Positions 1-6,676 of a stretch of 9,753 nucleotides of DNA are shown piece after piece. The notes under the pieces were generated by a model, which was not told the DNA's origin, did not search any database, and saw nothing but the letters and a program-made list of their open reading frames with translations. Within the stretch, counting starts at the first letter, position 1; the number at the start of each line of letters is the position of its first letter. The position numbers and the translations under genes are program-made. Source of the DNA: Oscillospiraceae bacterium (lineage in GTDB: Bacteria; Bacillota; Clostridia; Oscillospirales; Oscillospiraceae); contig JAFQSI010000118.1 of NCBI GenBank assembly GCA_017409645.1, forward strand, positions 1 through 9,753, given 5' to 3'.

Positions 1-1014
1 CCCGACCACGGGGATCCGGGCCAGCAGGGCGGCGAGGGCCGCGGAGATGGTGAAGACCACCACCGACACCACCGGCACCGCGATGATCGGATCGAAGGCC
101 AGCACATGGAAGCCCCACCGCTGCAGCACCTCCGTGACCAGGGCGTGGAGCAGATAGATGCCGAAGCTGTGGTCCGCCAGCCAGGCCACGGCCCGGGGCA
201 GGGTCTTCAGGTTGTATTTGGCGAAGACATAGAGGGCAACGCCCGGGGCGATGACCGTGGGGGATGCATTGGTGCAGAAGACGGAGCTGCAGGTGCCCAT
301 CCGCTGGCTGGACCAGATGGTCCCCACGCCCGTCAGCACCGCGCCCAGGATACCCAGCAGATAGATGACCCGGCGCAGCCGGGGGGAGATCTCCGTCCGG
401 TGGAGGGTATAGCCCAGCGGCAGCAGCGCCAGCAGATCCAGGAAGAAGGTGTACTGCAGATTGCTCTCCACCGTCCGGACCTCCGGGCCGATGCCCGGCC
501 AGTTCAGGGCCACCAGATTGGCCCCCCAGGGGATCAGAAGGCCGAAGATGCAGCTGAGGGTCAGCAGCTGGGCCGTCAGCTTTTCATCCTCGCAGATCTT
601 CTGCAAAAAGGGCACCGTCAGGTACACGCCGCACAGAAAGGGCAGGTACCACAGGTGGTAGTGACCGTGGAGGAAGGTCAGCAGCAGCTCCCCGCCCCGT
701 CCGTCGTACCAGACCCAGAGGGTATACACTCCGGACCAGAAAAAAAAGGCCGTCAGCACCCGGGGGATGTTCCGGGTCAGGAGCTTCTTCAGCTCCGTCC
801 GGCGGGGCAGGAAGATGGTGCCCGTGATCATCAGGAACATCAGCACCGGCCACCGGACCGTGCCGTCATACATGGACAGCACCCGCCAGTCCCGTGAGTC
901 GATGGGGATCTTGTCCCAAAGCAGACCGTCCGTGTGGGCCAGGACCACCGCCGCCGCCGCAAAGACCCGGAGCCACTGCAGATAGGCCAGCTGTTCTTTT
1001 TTTGTTGTTGCCAT
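1..1014 (-). CDS. Acyltransferase 3 family membrane protein (3' end beyond left edge)
   Basis: An integral membrane O-acyltransferase of the OafA/YrhL type, a family that transfers acetyl or similar acyl groups to envelope polysaccharides or other surface glycans. The 338 visible codons start MATTKKEQLAYLQWLRVF. The family signature is present in the first helix: Arg16 (LQWLR) and His27 (VVLAHTD), the conserved R...H pair. Many hydrophobic helices follow (for example around FLMITGTIF, AFFFWSGVYTLW, HLWYLPFLCGVYL, YTFFLDLLALLPLGY, YLLGILGAVLTG and SFGIYLLHALVTEV). The last visible residues, ARIPVVG, resemble the usual family C-terminus, so probably only a few residues are missing. The start is ATG at 1012-1014, preceded by the ribosome site GGAGGTGA at a short distance. 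It is transcribed away from rny. The acyl donor and acceptor cannot be told from sequence; the family assignment is firm. Confidence 0.9.
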   Translation of the reverse strand, partial: MATTKKEQLAYLQWLRVFAAAAVVLAHTDGLLWDKIPIDSRDWRVLSMYDGTVRWPVLMFLMITGTIFLPRRTELKKLLTRNIPRVLTAFFFWSGVYTLWVWYDGRGGELLLTFLHGHYHLWYLPFLCGVYLTVPFLQKICEDEKLTAQLLTLSCIFGLLIPWGANLVALNWPGIGPEVRTVESNLQYTFFLDLLALLPLGYTLHRTEISPRLRRVIYLLGILGAVLTGVGTIWSSQRMGTCSSVFCTNASPTVIAPGVALYVFAKYNLKTLPRAVAWLADHSFGIYLLHALVTEVLQRWGFHVLAFDPIIAVPVVSVVVFTISAALAALLARIPVVG

Positions 1015-1036
1015 GCCGGTCACCTCCGTTTTTCCC

Positions 1037-1065
1037 ATTCTATCACACCTGCCGCCGTTTTTCCA
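1037..1065 (-). promoter_or_regulatory. Promoter of the acyltransferase gene
   Basis: Read on the minus strand, a -35-like TGGAAA (1060-1065; 4 of 6 matches) lies 17 bp upstream of -10 TAGAAT (1037-1042; 5 of 6), with TGTGA just before the -10. It predicts a very short leader of about 20 nt ending in the GGAGGTGA ribosome site. Confidence 0.6.
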
Positions 1066-1143
1066 CTCCCCAAAAAGCCGCCGGCCTTCGGCGAGTGTCA
1101 CAAAGAATTATCCAAAGCTGCTGCAAATTTTGCGCAATAATGC

Positions 1144-1172
1144 TTGACATTGCCGCATTGAGAAAGTAAAAT
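1144..1172 (+). promoter_or_regulatory. Sigma-A promoter of rny
   Basis: A perfect -35 TTGACA (1144-1149) is followed after exactly 17 bp by -10 TAAAAT (1167-1172; 5 of 6). Transcription should start near 1179, leaving a leader of about 224 nt before rny. It diverges from the acyltransferase promoter; the two are about 80 bp apart. Confidence 0.8.
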
Positions 1173-1178
1173 AACATT

Positions 1179-1402
1179 TGGAGTAGTATGCCAGACCGGG
1201 TCTTGCCCCGGCGGCGTTGCTGTATATCCGGCTTTTCGGGCCGGCTGTGTATCGCAATCTGCGCCCCATGGGCGTTTTATTTGAGGAAAATCTGACCGGG
1301 GACCCTTCCCGGAGCCTTTTCGCATCAAAAAACCAATATGGGGAGCCTTTGCGGCAACACCGTCCCGTCTGCCAATTCTAACAAGGAGGTGTGTCGCAGA
1401 AT
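1179..1402 (+). promoter_or_regulatory. Structured 5' leader of rny
   Basis: This unusually long leader holds no supported gene but several inverted repeats. Hairpin A is CCGGG/CCCGG (1196-1200 with 1207-1211). Hairpin B is larger: TTGC (1217-1220) with GCAA (1254-1257), GTATAT (1222-1227) with GTGTAT (1247-1252, using G-U pairs), and CCGGC (1228-1232) with GCCGG (1240-1244), around loop TTTTCGG. Hairpin C is CGCCC/GGGCG (1262-1266 with 1270-1274) followed by TTTTATTT, like a weak terminator. Hairpin D is CCGGG/CCCGG (1296-1300 with 1308-1312), followed by TTTT at 1317. CAGAC-C-GGG (1192-1200) can also pair with CCCGTCTG (1364-1371), closing the leader next to the ribosome site. I recognise no known riboswitch, T-box or 6S RNA. 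Structure is seen; regulation is inferred. Confidence 0.55.
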
Positions 1403-2944
1403 ATGGAATTTTTGAAGTATGCCCTCGCCCTGATCGCAGGCTTGGCCATCGGCGTCGTCATCGGTATCATCTACCGCAAGAAGTTCGCTGAGCAGGCCAT
1501 CGGCTCCGCCGAGGCCGAAGCCAACCGGCTGCTGAACGAAGCCATCCGTGGCGGTGAGAACAAGAAGAAAGAAATGCTCCTTGAAGCCAAGGACGAAATC
1601 CATAGATCTCGCACAGAGTACGAAAAAGAAGTGAAGGAACGCCGGGCGGAGCTGAGCAAGCAGGAGCGCCGTCTGGAACAGAAGGAAAACACCCTGGACA
1701 AGAAGACCGAAGCCTTCGAGCGGAAGGAAGAGGAGCTGAACAAGCGCCTGCAGAAGGTCGCCGACACCCAGGCCAAGGCCGACGAGGTCCTGGCCGCCCA
1801 GGAGGCCAAGCTCGAGGAGCTGTCCGGCCTGACCCAGGAGCAGGCCAAGCAGTACCTGCTCGAATCCGTTGAAAACGAGGTCCGCCACGAGTCCGCCATG
1901 AAGATCAAGGAGATCGAGGCGAACCTGAAGGACAATGCCGAAAATCTCGCTCGGGAGGTCATCGCCACCGCCATCCAGCGCTGCGCCGCCGACCACGCCG
2001 CCGAGACCACCGTCTCCGTGGTGCCCCTGCCCAACGACGAGATGAAGGGCCGCATCATCGGCCGCGAGGGCCGGAACATCCGGACCCTGGAGACCATCAC
2101 CGGCGTCGATCTGATCATCGACGACACCCCCGAGGCCATCACCGTCTCCAGCTTCGACCCCGTCCGCCGGGAGATCGCCCGGCTGGCTCTGGAGAAGCTC
2201 ATCCAGGACGGCCGCATCCATCCCACCCGCATCGAGGACATGGTCGAGAAGGCCCGCCGGGAGGTGGACCGCACCATCCGGGAGGAGGGCGAGCGCGCCT
2301 GCTACGAGACGGGCGTCCACAACCTCAACCCCGAGCTGGTCAAGATCCTGGGCCGCCAGAAGTACCGTACCTCCTACGGCCAGAACGTGCTGAACCACTC
2401 CATGGAAGTCTCCCACATCGCAGGATTGCTGGCCTCCGAGCTGGGCGTGGAGGTGTCTCTTGCCAAGCGCGCAGGTCTGCTGCATGACCTGGGCAAGTCC
2501 GTGGACCACGAGATGGAGGGCAGCCATGTGCAGCTGGGCGCAGATCTTGCCCGGAAGTACAAGGAGAACCCCGTCATCGTCAACGCCATCGAGGCCCACC
2601 ACGGCGACGTGGAGCCCAAGACCATCATCGCCGTCCTGGTCCAGGCCGCGGACGCCATCTCCGCCGCCCGTCCCGGCGCCCGCCGTGAGAACGTGGAGAA
2701 CTACATCCGCCGTCTGCAGAAGCTGGAGGAGCTGACCGGCTCCTGGCCCGGCGTCGACAAGGCCTACGCCATCCAGGCCGGCCGCGAGATCCGCATCATG
2801 GTCAAGCCCGAGGTGGTCACCGAGGACAACATGATCCTCCTGGCCCGGGACATCGCCAAGAAGATCGAGGCCGAGCTGGAATACCCCGGCCAGATCAAGG
2901 TCAACGTCATCCGCGAGACGAAGGCCGTCGAATACGCCAAGTAA
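1403..2944 (+). CDS. rny: Ribonuclease Y
   Basis: A membrane-anchored endoribonuclease that starts mRNA decay in Firmicutes. The product is 513 residues from ATG at 1403, close to the 520 of the B. subtilis enzyme as I recall it. In order: an N-terminal membrane helix (about residues 3-24, LKYALALIAGLAIGVVIGII), a long charged coiled coil (about 30-180, rich in K/E/Q heptads), a KH RNA-binding domain with GRIIGREGRNIRTLE starting at Gly216, then an HD domain with His332 (HSMEVSHIAG) and the His361-Asp362 pair (LLHDLGKSVDHE), the metal-binding catalytic site. It ends VIRETKAVEYAK, the usual family C-terminus. A perfect ribosome site AAGGAGGTG (1383-1391) abuts an in-frame GTG at 1391, too close to use, so ATG 1403 is preferred despite a slightly long spacing. 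It stands alone with its own promoter and terminator. Confidence 0.98.
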   Translation: MEFLKYALALIAGLAIGVVIGIIYRKKFAEQAIGSAEAEANRLLNEAIRGGENKKKEMLLEAKDEIHRSRTEYEKEVKERRAELSKQERRLEQKENTLDKKTEAFERKEEELNKRLQKVADTQAKADEVLAAQEAKLEELSGLTQEQAKQYLLESVENEVRHESAMKIKEIEANLKDNAENLAREVIATAIQRCAADHAAETTVSVVPLPNDEMKGRIIGREGRNIRTLETITGVDLIIDDTPEAITVSSFDPVRREIARLALEKLIQDGRIHPTRIEDMVEKARREVDRTIREEGERACYETGVHNLNPELVKILGRQKYRTSYGQNVLNHSMEVSHIAGLLASELGVEVSLAKRAGLLHDLGKSVDHEMEGSHVQLGADLARKYKENPVIVNAIEAHHGDVEPKTIIAVLVQAADAISAARPGARRENVENYIRRLQKLEELTGSWPGVDKAYAIQAGREIRIMVKPEVVTEDNMILLARDIAKKIEAELEYPGQIKVNVIRETKAVEYAK

Positions 2945-2949
2945 GCACC

Positions 2950-2979
2950 AAAGCCCCGTCCAACCGGACGGGGCTTTTT
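2950..2979 (+). terminator. Rho-independent terminator of rny
   Basis: A perfect 9-bp GC-rich stem, GCCCCGTCC (2953-2961) with GGACGGGGC (2966-2974), has loop AACC and is followed by TTTTT. It begins 6 bp after the rny stop; the A-tract before the stem could make it partly active on the other strand. Confidence 0.93.
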
Positions 2980-2989
2980 CGACACGCTG

Positions 2990-3165
2990 AAAGCCCCTTG
3001 CCTCTCCCTCTGGGAGAGGTGGCCGAGCGCAGCGAGGTCGGAGAGGGCCTCCCGATTTTCTGTGAAAATCGGGAAAAATCGAATATTTGCTTTGCAAATA
3101 TTCGATAACCCTCTCAGTCACGCTGACGCGTGACAGCTCTCCCAGGGGGAGAGCCAAGGCGCTTT
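2990..3165. repeat. 176-bp MITE-like element with terminal inverted repeats
   Basis: The ends are inverted repeats of 29 bp with 3 mismatches (2990-3018 and 3137-3165), beginning AAAGCCCCTTG on one side and AAAGCGCCTTG on the other. Each end is itself a hairpin: CCTCTCCC/GGGAGAGG (3001-3008 with 3012-3019) and GCTCTCCC/GGGAGAGC (3136-3143 with 3147-3154). Inside are perfect hairpins CCCGATTTTC/GAAAATCGGG (3051-3060 with 3064-3073), ATCGAATATTTGC and its complement (3078-3090 with 3094-3106) and GTCACGC/GCGTGAC (3117-3123 with 3128-3134). GAGAGGG (3041-3047) pairs across two of them with CCCTCTC (3109-3115). It has no coding capacity. I see no clear target duplication. I recall similar palindromic units in Oscillospiraceae genomes. 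Confidence 0.85.
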
Positions 3166-3193
3166 GCGCGTTTTAGAGGTTCTCAAGCCGGCA

Positions 3194-3222
3194 TGGACAG
3201 GGCGGGAAAACTGTGGTATAAT
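3194..3222 (+). promoter_or_regulatory. Strong promoter of the HydE-like gene
   Basis: TGGACA (3194-3199; 5 of 6), a 17-bp spacer, then a perfect TATAAT (3217-3222) with an extended -10 TG one base upstream. The predicted start near 3229 gives a leader of only about 14 nt. It lies just downstream of the 176-bp repeat. Confidence 0.88.
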
Positions 3223-3242
3223 GAAAAAAACACGAGGGAGGG

Positions 3243-4217
3243 ATGTTCTTGACGGCATGGATCGAAAAGCTGGCCCGGGACCGCTGGCTGACCACCGGGG
3301 AGTATGCCCGGCTGCTCCGGGACCGGACTCAGGAATCCGCCGCCCTGCTGCGGCGGCTGGCGGACCGGGAGCGCCGGAAGCATTACGGCACACGGGTGTA
3401 TCTGCGGGGCGTGATCGACGTCAGCAGCATCTGTCCCAACGGCTGTGTGCTGTGCAGTCAGCGCATCGACGCCGAATGTCTGCGCTACCGGATGCGGCCC
3501 CGGGAGATCCTGGACTGCTGCGAGGAGGCCCAGGGCCTGGAGCTTTCCAACCTGGTGCTGCGCTGCGGCCCGGACCGGTTCTACAGCGAGAAGATGCTCT
3601 CCGTCCTGGTGGAGCGGCTCCACCGGAGCTTCCCGGACTGCACCGTGACCCTGGCCATGGGCGAGCGGAGCCGGGAGGGGCTGGAGATGCTCTACAACGC
3701 CGGTGCGGACCGGTATCTGCTGCTGCAGGAGACGGCGGAAAAGAACCGGTTCCGCCAGCTCCATCCCCCACCCATGTGCTGGGAGCGGCGGCTGCACTGC
3801 CTGAACGAGCTGAAGGACATCGGCTTCCAGACCGGCTGCGGCTTCCTGGTGGGCTGGCCCGGTCAGACCGTGGAGGATCTTTCTATGGAGCTGAAATTTC
3901 TGGAGGAATTCCAGCCCCACAGCGTGGAGCTGGTGTCCCTGGATGCCGACGGGGAGCTGCTCTCCTTCCTGATCTCCCTGGTGCGGCTGATCCTGCCCAA
4001 TGCGCTGCTGACGGCGCCGGGAGCCCCCGCCGAGGGCGTGCTGGCCGGAGCCAACGTGGTATCGGTGGGCGTCACCCCCGGACGGGACAGCTTCCCCCTC
4101 TGCGGCGGCGGCCGGGTGGAGGGTCCGGCGACCATCGACTCCCTGGCGGCCCTGCGCCGGGAGCTGGCCGATGTGGGCTTCGAGGTGGATATGGGCCGGG
4201 ACGACTGGAACGGCTGA
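3243..4217 (+). CDS. HydE-like radical SAM protein
   Basis: A 324-residue radical S-adenosylmethionine enzyme most like HydE, which takes part in building the diiron site of [FeFe] hydrogenase. The cluster motif is CX3CX2C at Cys64, Cys68 and Cys71 (ICPNGCVLCSQR). HydE-like blocks follow in the usual order: RYRMRPREI (81-89), TLAMGERSREGLEMLYNAGA (136-155), DRYLLLQETAEKNRFRQLHP (156-175), QTGCGFLVGWPGQTVEDL (196-213) and, near the end, GRDDWNG. It is shorter than typical HydE (about 350). The conserved PFIPHPDTPL segment is replaced by VSLDADGELLSF, and the SGED-type motif reads RCGPD. No hydrogenase, HydF or HydG gene is in view. ATG at 3243 follows GAGGGAGGG very closely; TTG at 3249 is a possible alternative start. 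It is monocistronic. The HydE-like fold is firm; the true reaction is unknown. Confidence 0.85.
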   Translation: MFLTAWIEKLARDRWLTTGEYARLLRDRTQESAALLRRLADRERRKHYGTRVYLRGVIDVSSICPNGCVLCSQRIDAECLRYRMRPREILDCCEEAQGLELSNLVLRCGPDRFYSEKMLSVLVERLHRSFPDCTVTLAMGERSREGLEMLYNAGADRYLLLQETAEKNRFRQLHPPPMCWERRLHCLNELKDIGFQTGCGFLVGWPGQTVEDLSMELKFLEEFQPHSVELVSLDADGELLSFLISLVRLILPNALLTAPGAPAEGVLAGANVVSVGVTPGRDSFPLCGGGRVEGPATIDSLAALRRELADVGFEVDMGRDDWNG

Positions 4218-4227
4218 GAAAAAACAC

Positions 4228-4257
4228 AGTGGCGATCGTTGCGGTCGCCACTTTTTC
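4228..4257 (+). terminator. Terminator of the HydE-like gene
   Basis: An 11-bp stem with one G-T pair, AGTGGCGATCG (4228-4238) with CGGTCGCCACT (4242-4252), has loop TTG and is followed by a T-run (4252-4256). It starts 10 bp after the stop codon and ends just before the next promoter. Confidence 0.92.
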
Positions 4258-4269
4258 TTTGCTGCCGTC

Positions 4270-4297
4270 TTGCCAATTTTACAAAATGTGATATGAT
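4270..4297 (+). promoter_or_regulatory. Promoter of the MATE gene
   Basis: TTGCCA (4270-4275; 5 of 6), a 16-bp spacer, then TATGAT (4292-4297; 5 of 6) with an extended -10 (TGA before the box). The predicted leader is about 20 nt and contains the ribosome site AAGAAGGG (4312-4319). Confidence 0.8.
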
Positions 4298-4324
4298 AAA
4301 AGAAAAATCGAAAGAAGGGTCTTC

Positions 4325-5704
4325 ATGGACGCAAAAGGTGAAAAAAGACAGCAGGACCGGAAGAATCTGATGCTGAACGAGCCCATCCACCGGGTGATCC
4401 CCAAGATGGCCGTGCCCACCATCGTGGCATTCCTCATCAACTCCATCTACTCCCTGGCGGATACCTACTTCGTCAGCAGTCTCGGCACCAACGCCACGGC
4501 GGCGGTCAGCGTCAACGCATCCCTCGACCAGCTGATCATGATGTGCGGCTCCATGCTGGCCATGGGTGCCAACTCCTACATCGCCCGTCTGCTGGGCAAA
4601 AATGACGACAAGAAGGCCAGTCAGGTCCTGTCCACCGCCTTTTTCTCCGCCTTCGCCATCGGCGCGGCGCTGCTGACCTTCGGCTCGGTGTTCATGGTCC
4701 CCATGGTCCGGCTCCTGGGCGCCACGCCCACCTGTGAGCAGTATTCCATCGACTACGCCACCTATGTGCTGATGGCGGCCCCCTTCATGGCCTGCAACTT
4801 CGTCATGAACCAGTGCCTGCGCAGCGAGGGCAGCGCCACCCTGTCCATGATCGGCATGGGCTTCGGCGGCATCCTCAACTGCGTGCTGGACCCCATCTTC
4901 ATCTTTGGCTTCGACATGGGCGTCGCGGGCGCGTCCCTGGCCACCGCCATTTCCAAGGTGGTCAGCTTCACGATCCTGATCTTCCCCTACCTCACCCGGC
5001 GGAGCCTGCTGCACCTGTCCATCAAGAATTTCAAGCCCACCCGGGACATCGTCACCGAGGTCGTCTCCGTGGGCTCCAGCTCCATGTTCCGCTCCGGTCT
5101 TGCGGTGGTGGCCGGCATCCTGCTGAACACTTTGGCCGGTGACATCTCCGACTCCGTTCTGGCGGGCATCGGCGTCTGCACCAAGATCATGATGTTCCCC
5201 TTCGGCATCATCCTGGGCTTCGGCAACGGCTTCCAGCCCGTTGTGGGCTTCAACTGGGGCGCCAAGCGCTATGACCGGGTCAAGGAGGCCTACCGGTTCT
5301 CCAGCCGGGTGGCCTTCTGGGGCGGCGCGCTGATGGCGGCCTTCTGCATCGTCTTCGCCGACCAGCTGATCATCCTCTTCGCCGGTACCGACCAGGAGAT
5401 GCGGCGCATCGGTGCCTTCGCCATCATCACCCAGGCCATCGCCCTGCCCATCCACGCCTGGGTCGCCATCGTCAACATGTACTGCGTGGGCCTGGGCAAC
5501 GCCAAGGGCGCACTGGCCCTCTCCACCGCCCGGCAGGGCACCTGCTTCATCCCCATCCTGTTCCCCCTGGCCTGGATCTTCGGGGCATACGGCGTGGGCT
5601 CGGTGCAGGCGCTAGCCGATGTGATCTCTGTGGTCCTGGCCATCCCCATCCTGAAGGGCATGAACAAAAAGCTCGAGGCCGCCATAGCCCAGAGCGAAGG
5701 ATAA
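4325..5704 (+). CDS. MATE family multidrug/cation antiporter
   Basis: A 459-residue inner-membrane transporter of the MATE family, which exports drugs, dyes or metabolites in exchange for Na+ or H+. It has the expected two-lobe arrangement of about 12 hydrophobic helices: a first MatE repeat at about residues 20-180 (PIHRVIPKMAVPTIVAFLIN, SIYSLADTYFVSSLG, LAMGANSYIARLLGK, MNQCLRSEGSATLSMIGMG, NCVLDPIFIFGFDMGVAGAS) and a second at about 240-410 (MFRSGLAVVAGILLN, PFGIILGFGNGFQPVVGFNW, YDRVKEAYRFSSRVAF). The sequence is closest in style to the MepA/DinF-like branch common in Firmicutes. ATG 4325 is chosen because AAGAAGGG lies 5 nt upstream; Met16 is a weaker alternative. No adjacent regulator is seen, so the substrate is open. 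It is transcribed alone and is convergent with trxB. Confidence 0.95.
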   Translation: MDAKGEKRQQDRKNLMLNEPIHRVIPKMAVPTIVAFLINSIYSLADTYFVSSLGTNATAAVSVNASLDQLIMMCGSMLAMGANSYIARLLGKNDDKKASQVLSTAFFSAFAIGAALLTFGSVFMVPMVRLLGATPTCEQYSIDYATYVLMAAPFMACNFVMNQCLRSEGSATLSMIGMGFGGILNCVLDPIFIFGFDMGVAGASLATAISKVVSFTILIFPYLTRRSLLHLSIKNFKPTRDIVTEVVSVGSSSMFRSGLAVVAGILLNTLAGDISDSVLAGIGVCTKIMMFPFGIILGFGNGFQPVVGFNWGAKRYDRVKEAYRFSSRVAFWGGALMAAFCIVFADQLIILFAGTDQEMRRIGAFAIITQAIALPIHAWVAIVNMYCVGLGNAKGALALSTARQGTCFIPILFPLAWIFGAYGVGSVQALADVISVVLAIPILKGMNKKLEAAIAQSEG

Positions 5705-5708
5705 AACC

Positions 5709-5736
5709 AAAGCCCGCGGCATCTGCCGCGGGCTTT
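5709..5736. terminator. Bidirectional terminator between MATE and trxB
   Basis: A 13-bp perfect inverted repeat, AAAGCCCGCGGCA (5709-5721) with TGCCGCGGGCTTT (5724-5736), sits in the 45-bp gap between convergent genes. Plus-strand reading ends CTTTCTGT; minus-strand reading ends CTTTGGTTTTAT, the better U-tract. It can serve both genes. Confidence 0.88.
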
Positions 5737-5749
5737 CTGTGTGCATCGA

Positions 5750-6667
5750 TCATCCCGCCGTCAGGTACAGCTCCGCCTCGTGGGCGGCGTTGGCTCCGTC
5801 GGCTGCGGCGGTGAGGATCTGGCGAAGGGCCTTGGTGCGGATGTCGCCCACGGCGTAGACGCCGGGGATGCTGGTTTTGGTGGATTCGTCGGCCCGGATG
5901 TAGCCGTTATCCAGCTCCAGCTGGCCCGTCACCAGCTCCGTGGCCGGCTGCCGGCCGATGCTGACAAAAAGGCCGTCCACAGGAAGCTCCTCCTCCGCTC
6001 CGGAGATCAGATTTTTGACCTTCACGCCGGACAGCCGGTCATGGCCTGCCAGCTCCGTCACCGCGCTGTTCCACCGGAATTCCAGATTCGGCAGCTGCAT
6101 CAGCTGCTCGTGGTAGAGCTTCGTGGCCCGCAGGGTGTCCCGCCGGTGGATCAGGATGACCTTCTTGGCGATCCGGCTCAGATACAGAGCCTCCGCTGCG
6201 GCGCTGTTTCCGCCGCCCACCAGGGCAACGGTCTTCCCCCTGTAGAACATCCCATCGCAGTGGGCGCAGTAGTTGACGCCCCGGCCCGTGAGCCGGTCCT
6301 CGTCGGGAAGCCCCAGCTTCCGGGCTCCTGCGCCCATGGCCAGGACCACCGTCCTGGCGTAAAAATCTCCTCCGGAGGTATGCAGGACCTTCGGCTCGGC
6401 CCCCAGCTCCATGGACCGCACCTCGGCATATTCCGTCACCGCGCCGAAGCGCTGGGCCTGCTCCTGAAATCGCATGCCCAGCTCGAAGCCGTCGACGCCC
6501 TCCGGGAAGCCGGGGTAATTGTCCACCTGGCTGGTCAGGGCCATCTGCCCGCCGGCGCTGAGCTTCTCCAGCACCAGCACATCCAGTCCCGCCCGGGCAG
6601 CGTAGAGGGCAGCCGTATAGCCGCCGGGGCCGCCGCCCAGGATCACCATATCATAAATCCGCTTCAT
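5750..6667 (-). CDS. trxB: Thioredoxin reductase-like flavoprotein
   Basis: A 305-residue FAD/NADPH disulfide reductase that passes electrons from NADPH to thioredoxin. The FAD-binding motif GGGPGG is at 11-16; the redox-active pair is Cys134 and Cys137 in YCAHCDGMFYRG; the NADPH-binding GGGNSAAAEA is at 151-160, with HRRDTLR (174-180) matching the NADPH-specific HRRxxxR signature; the second FAD motif is GDIR at 274-277. Length is normal for low-molecular-weight TrxB (about 305-320). The active site reads CAHC rather than the common CATC or CAVC. ATG at 6665-6667 lies 9 bp after the trxA stop, and its ribosome site GAGGTGAG overlaps that stop (TGAGGTGA), which indicates coupled translation. 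It is the second gene of the trxA-trxB operon. A related ferredoxin- or flavodoxin-linked reductase is less likely because of the NADPH motif. Confidence 0.93.
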   Translation of the reverse strand: MKRIYDMVILGGGPGGYTAALYAARAGLDVLVLEKLSAGGQMALTSQVDNYPGFPEGVDGFELGMRFQEQAQRFGAVTEYAEVRSMELGAEPKVLHTSGGDFYARTVVLAMGAGARKLGLPDEDRLTGRGVNYCAHCDGMFYRGKTVALVGGGNSAAAEALYLSRIAKKVILIHRRDTLRATKLYHEQLMQLPNLEFRWNSAVTELAGHDRLSGVKVKNLISGAEEELPVDGLFVSIGRQPATELVTGQLELDNGYIRADESTKTSIPGVYAVGDIRTKALRQILTAAADGANAAHEAELYLTAG

Positions 6668-6676
6668 ATGCTCACC

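Noticed and set aside
106..897. A 263-codon plus-strand frame opposite the acyltransferase.
   Set aside because: Q/G/P-rich shadow translation; the minus-strand frame has the family's R...H motif and membrane helices.
1268..1381. A 37-codon frame in the rny leader, ending just before the rny ribosome site.
   Set aside because: No ribosome binding site before its ATG, and the ATG lies inside a hairpin; possible as a leader peptide but unsupported.
1179..1402. A known riboswitch, T-box or 6S RNA in the rny leader.
   Set aside because: No T-box motif or recognised aptamer core was seen, and the fold does not give the long interrupted rod of 6S RNA; a covariance-model search (Rfam) would settle it.
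1325..3157. A 610-codon open frame on the minus strand, antisense to rny.
   Set aside because: Low-complexity translation (runs of G, L, D, V) typical of the antisense frame of a GC-rich gene; rny is unmistakable on the other strand.
3863..5455. A 530-codon minus-strand frame across the HydE-like and MATE genes.
   Set aside because: It spans two real genes plus a terminator and promoter, and its translation is G/D/H-rich with no recognisable domain.
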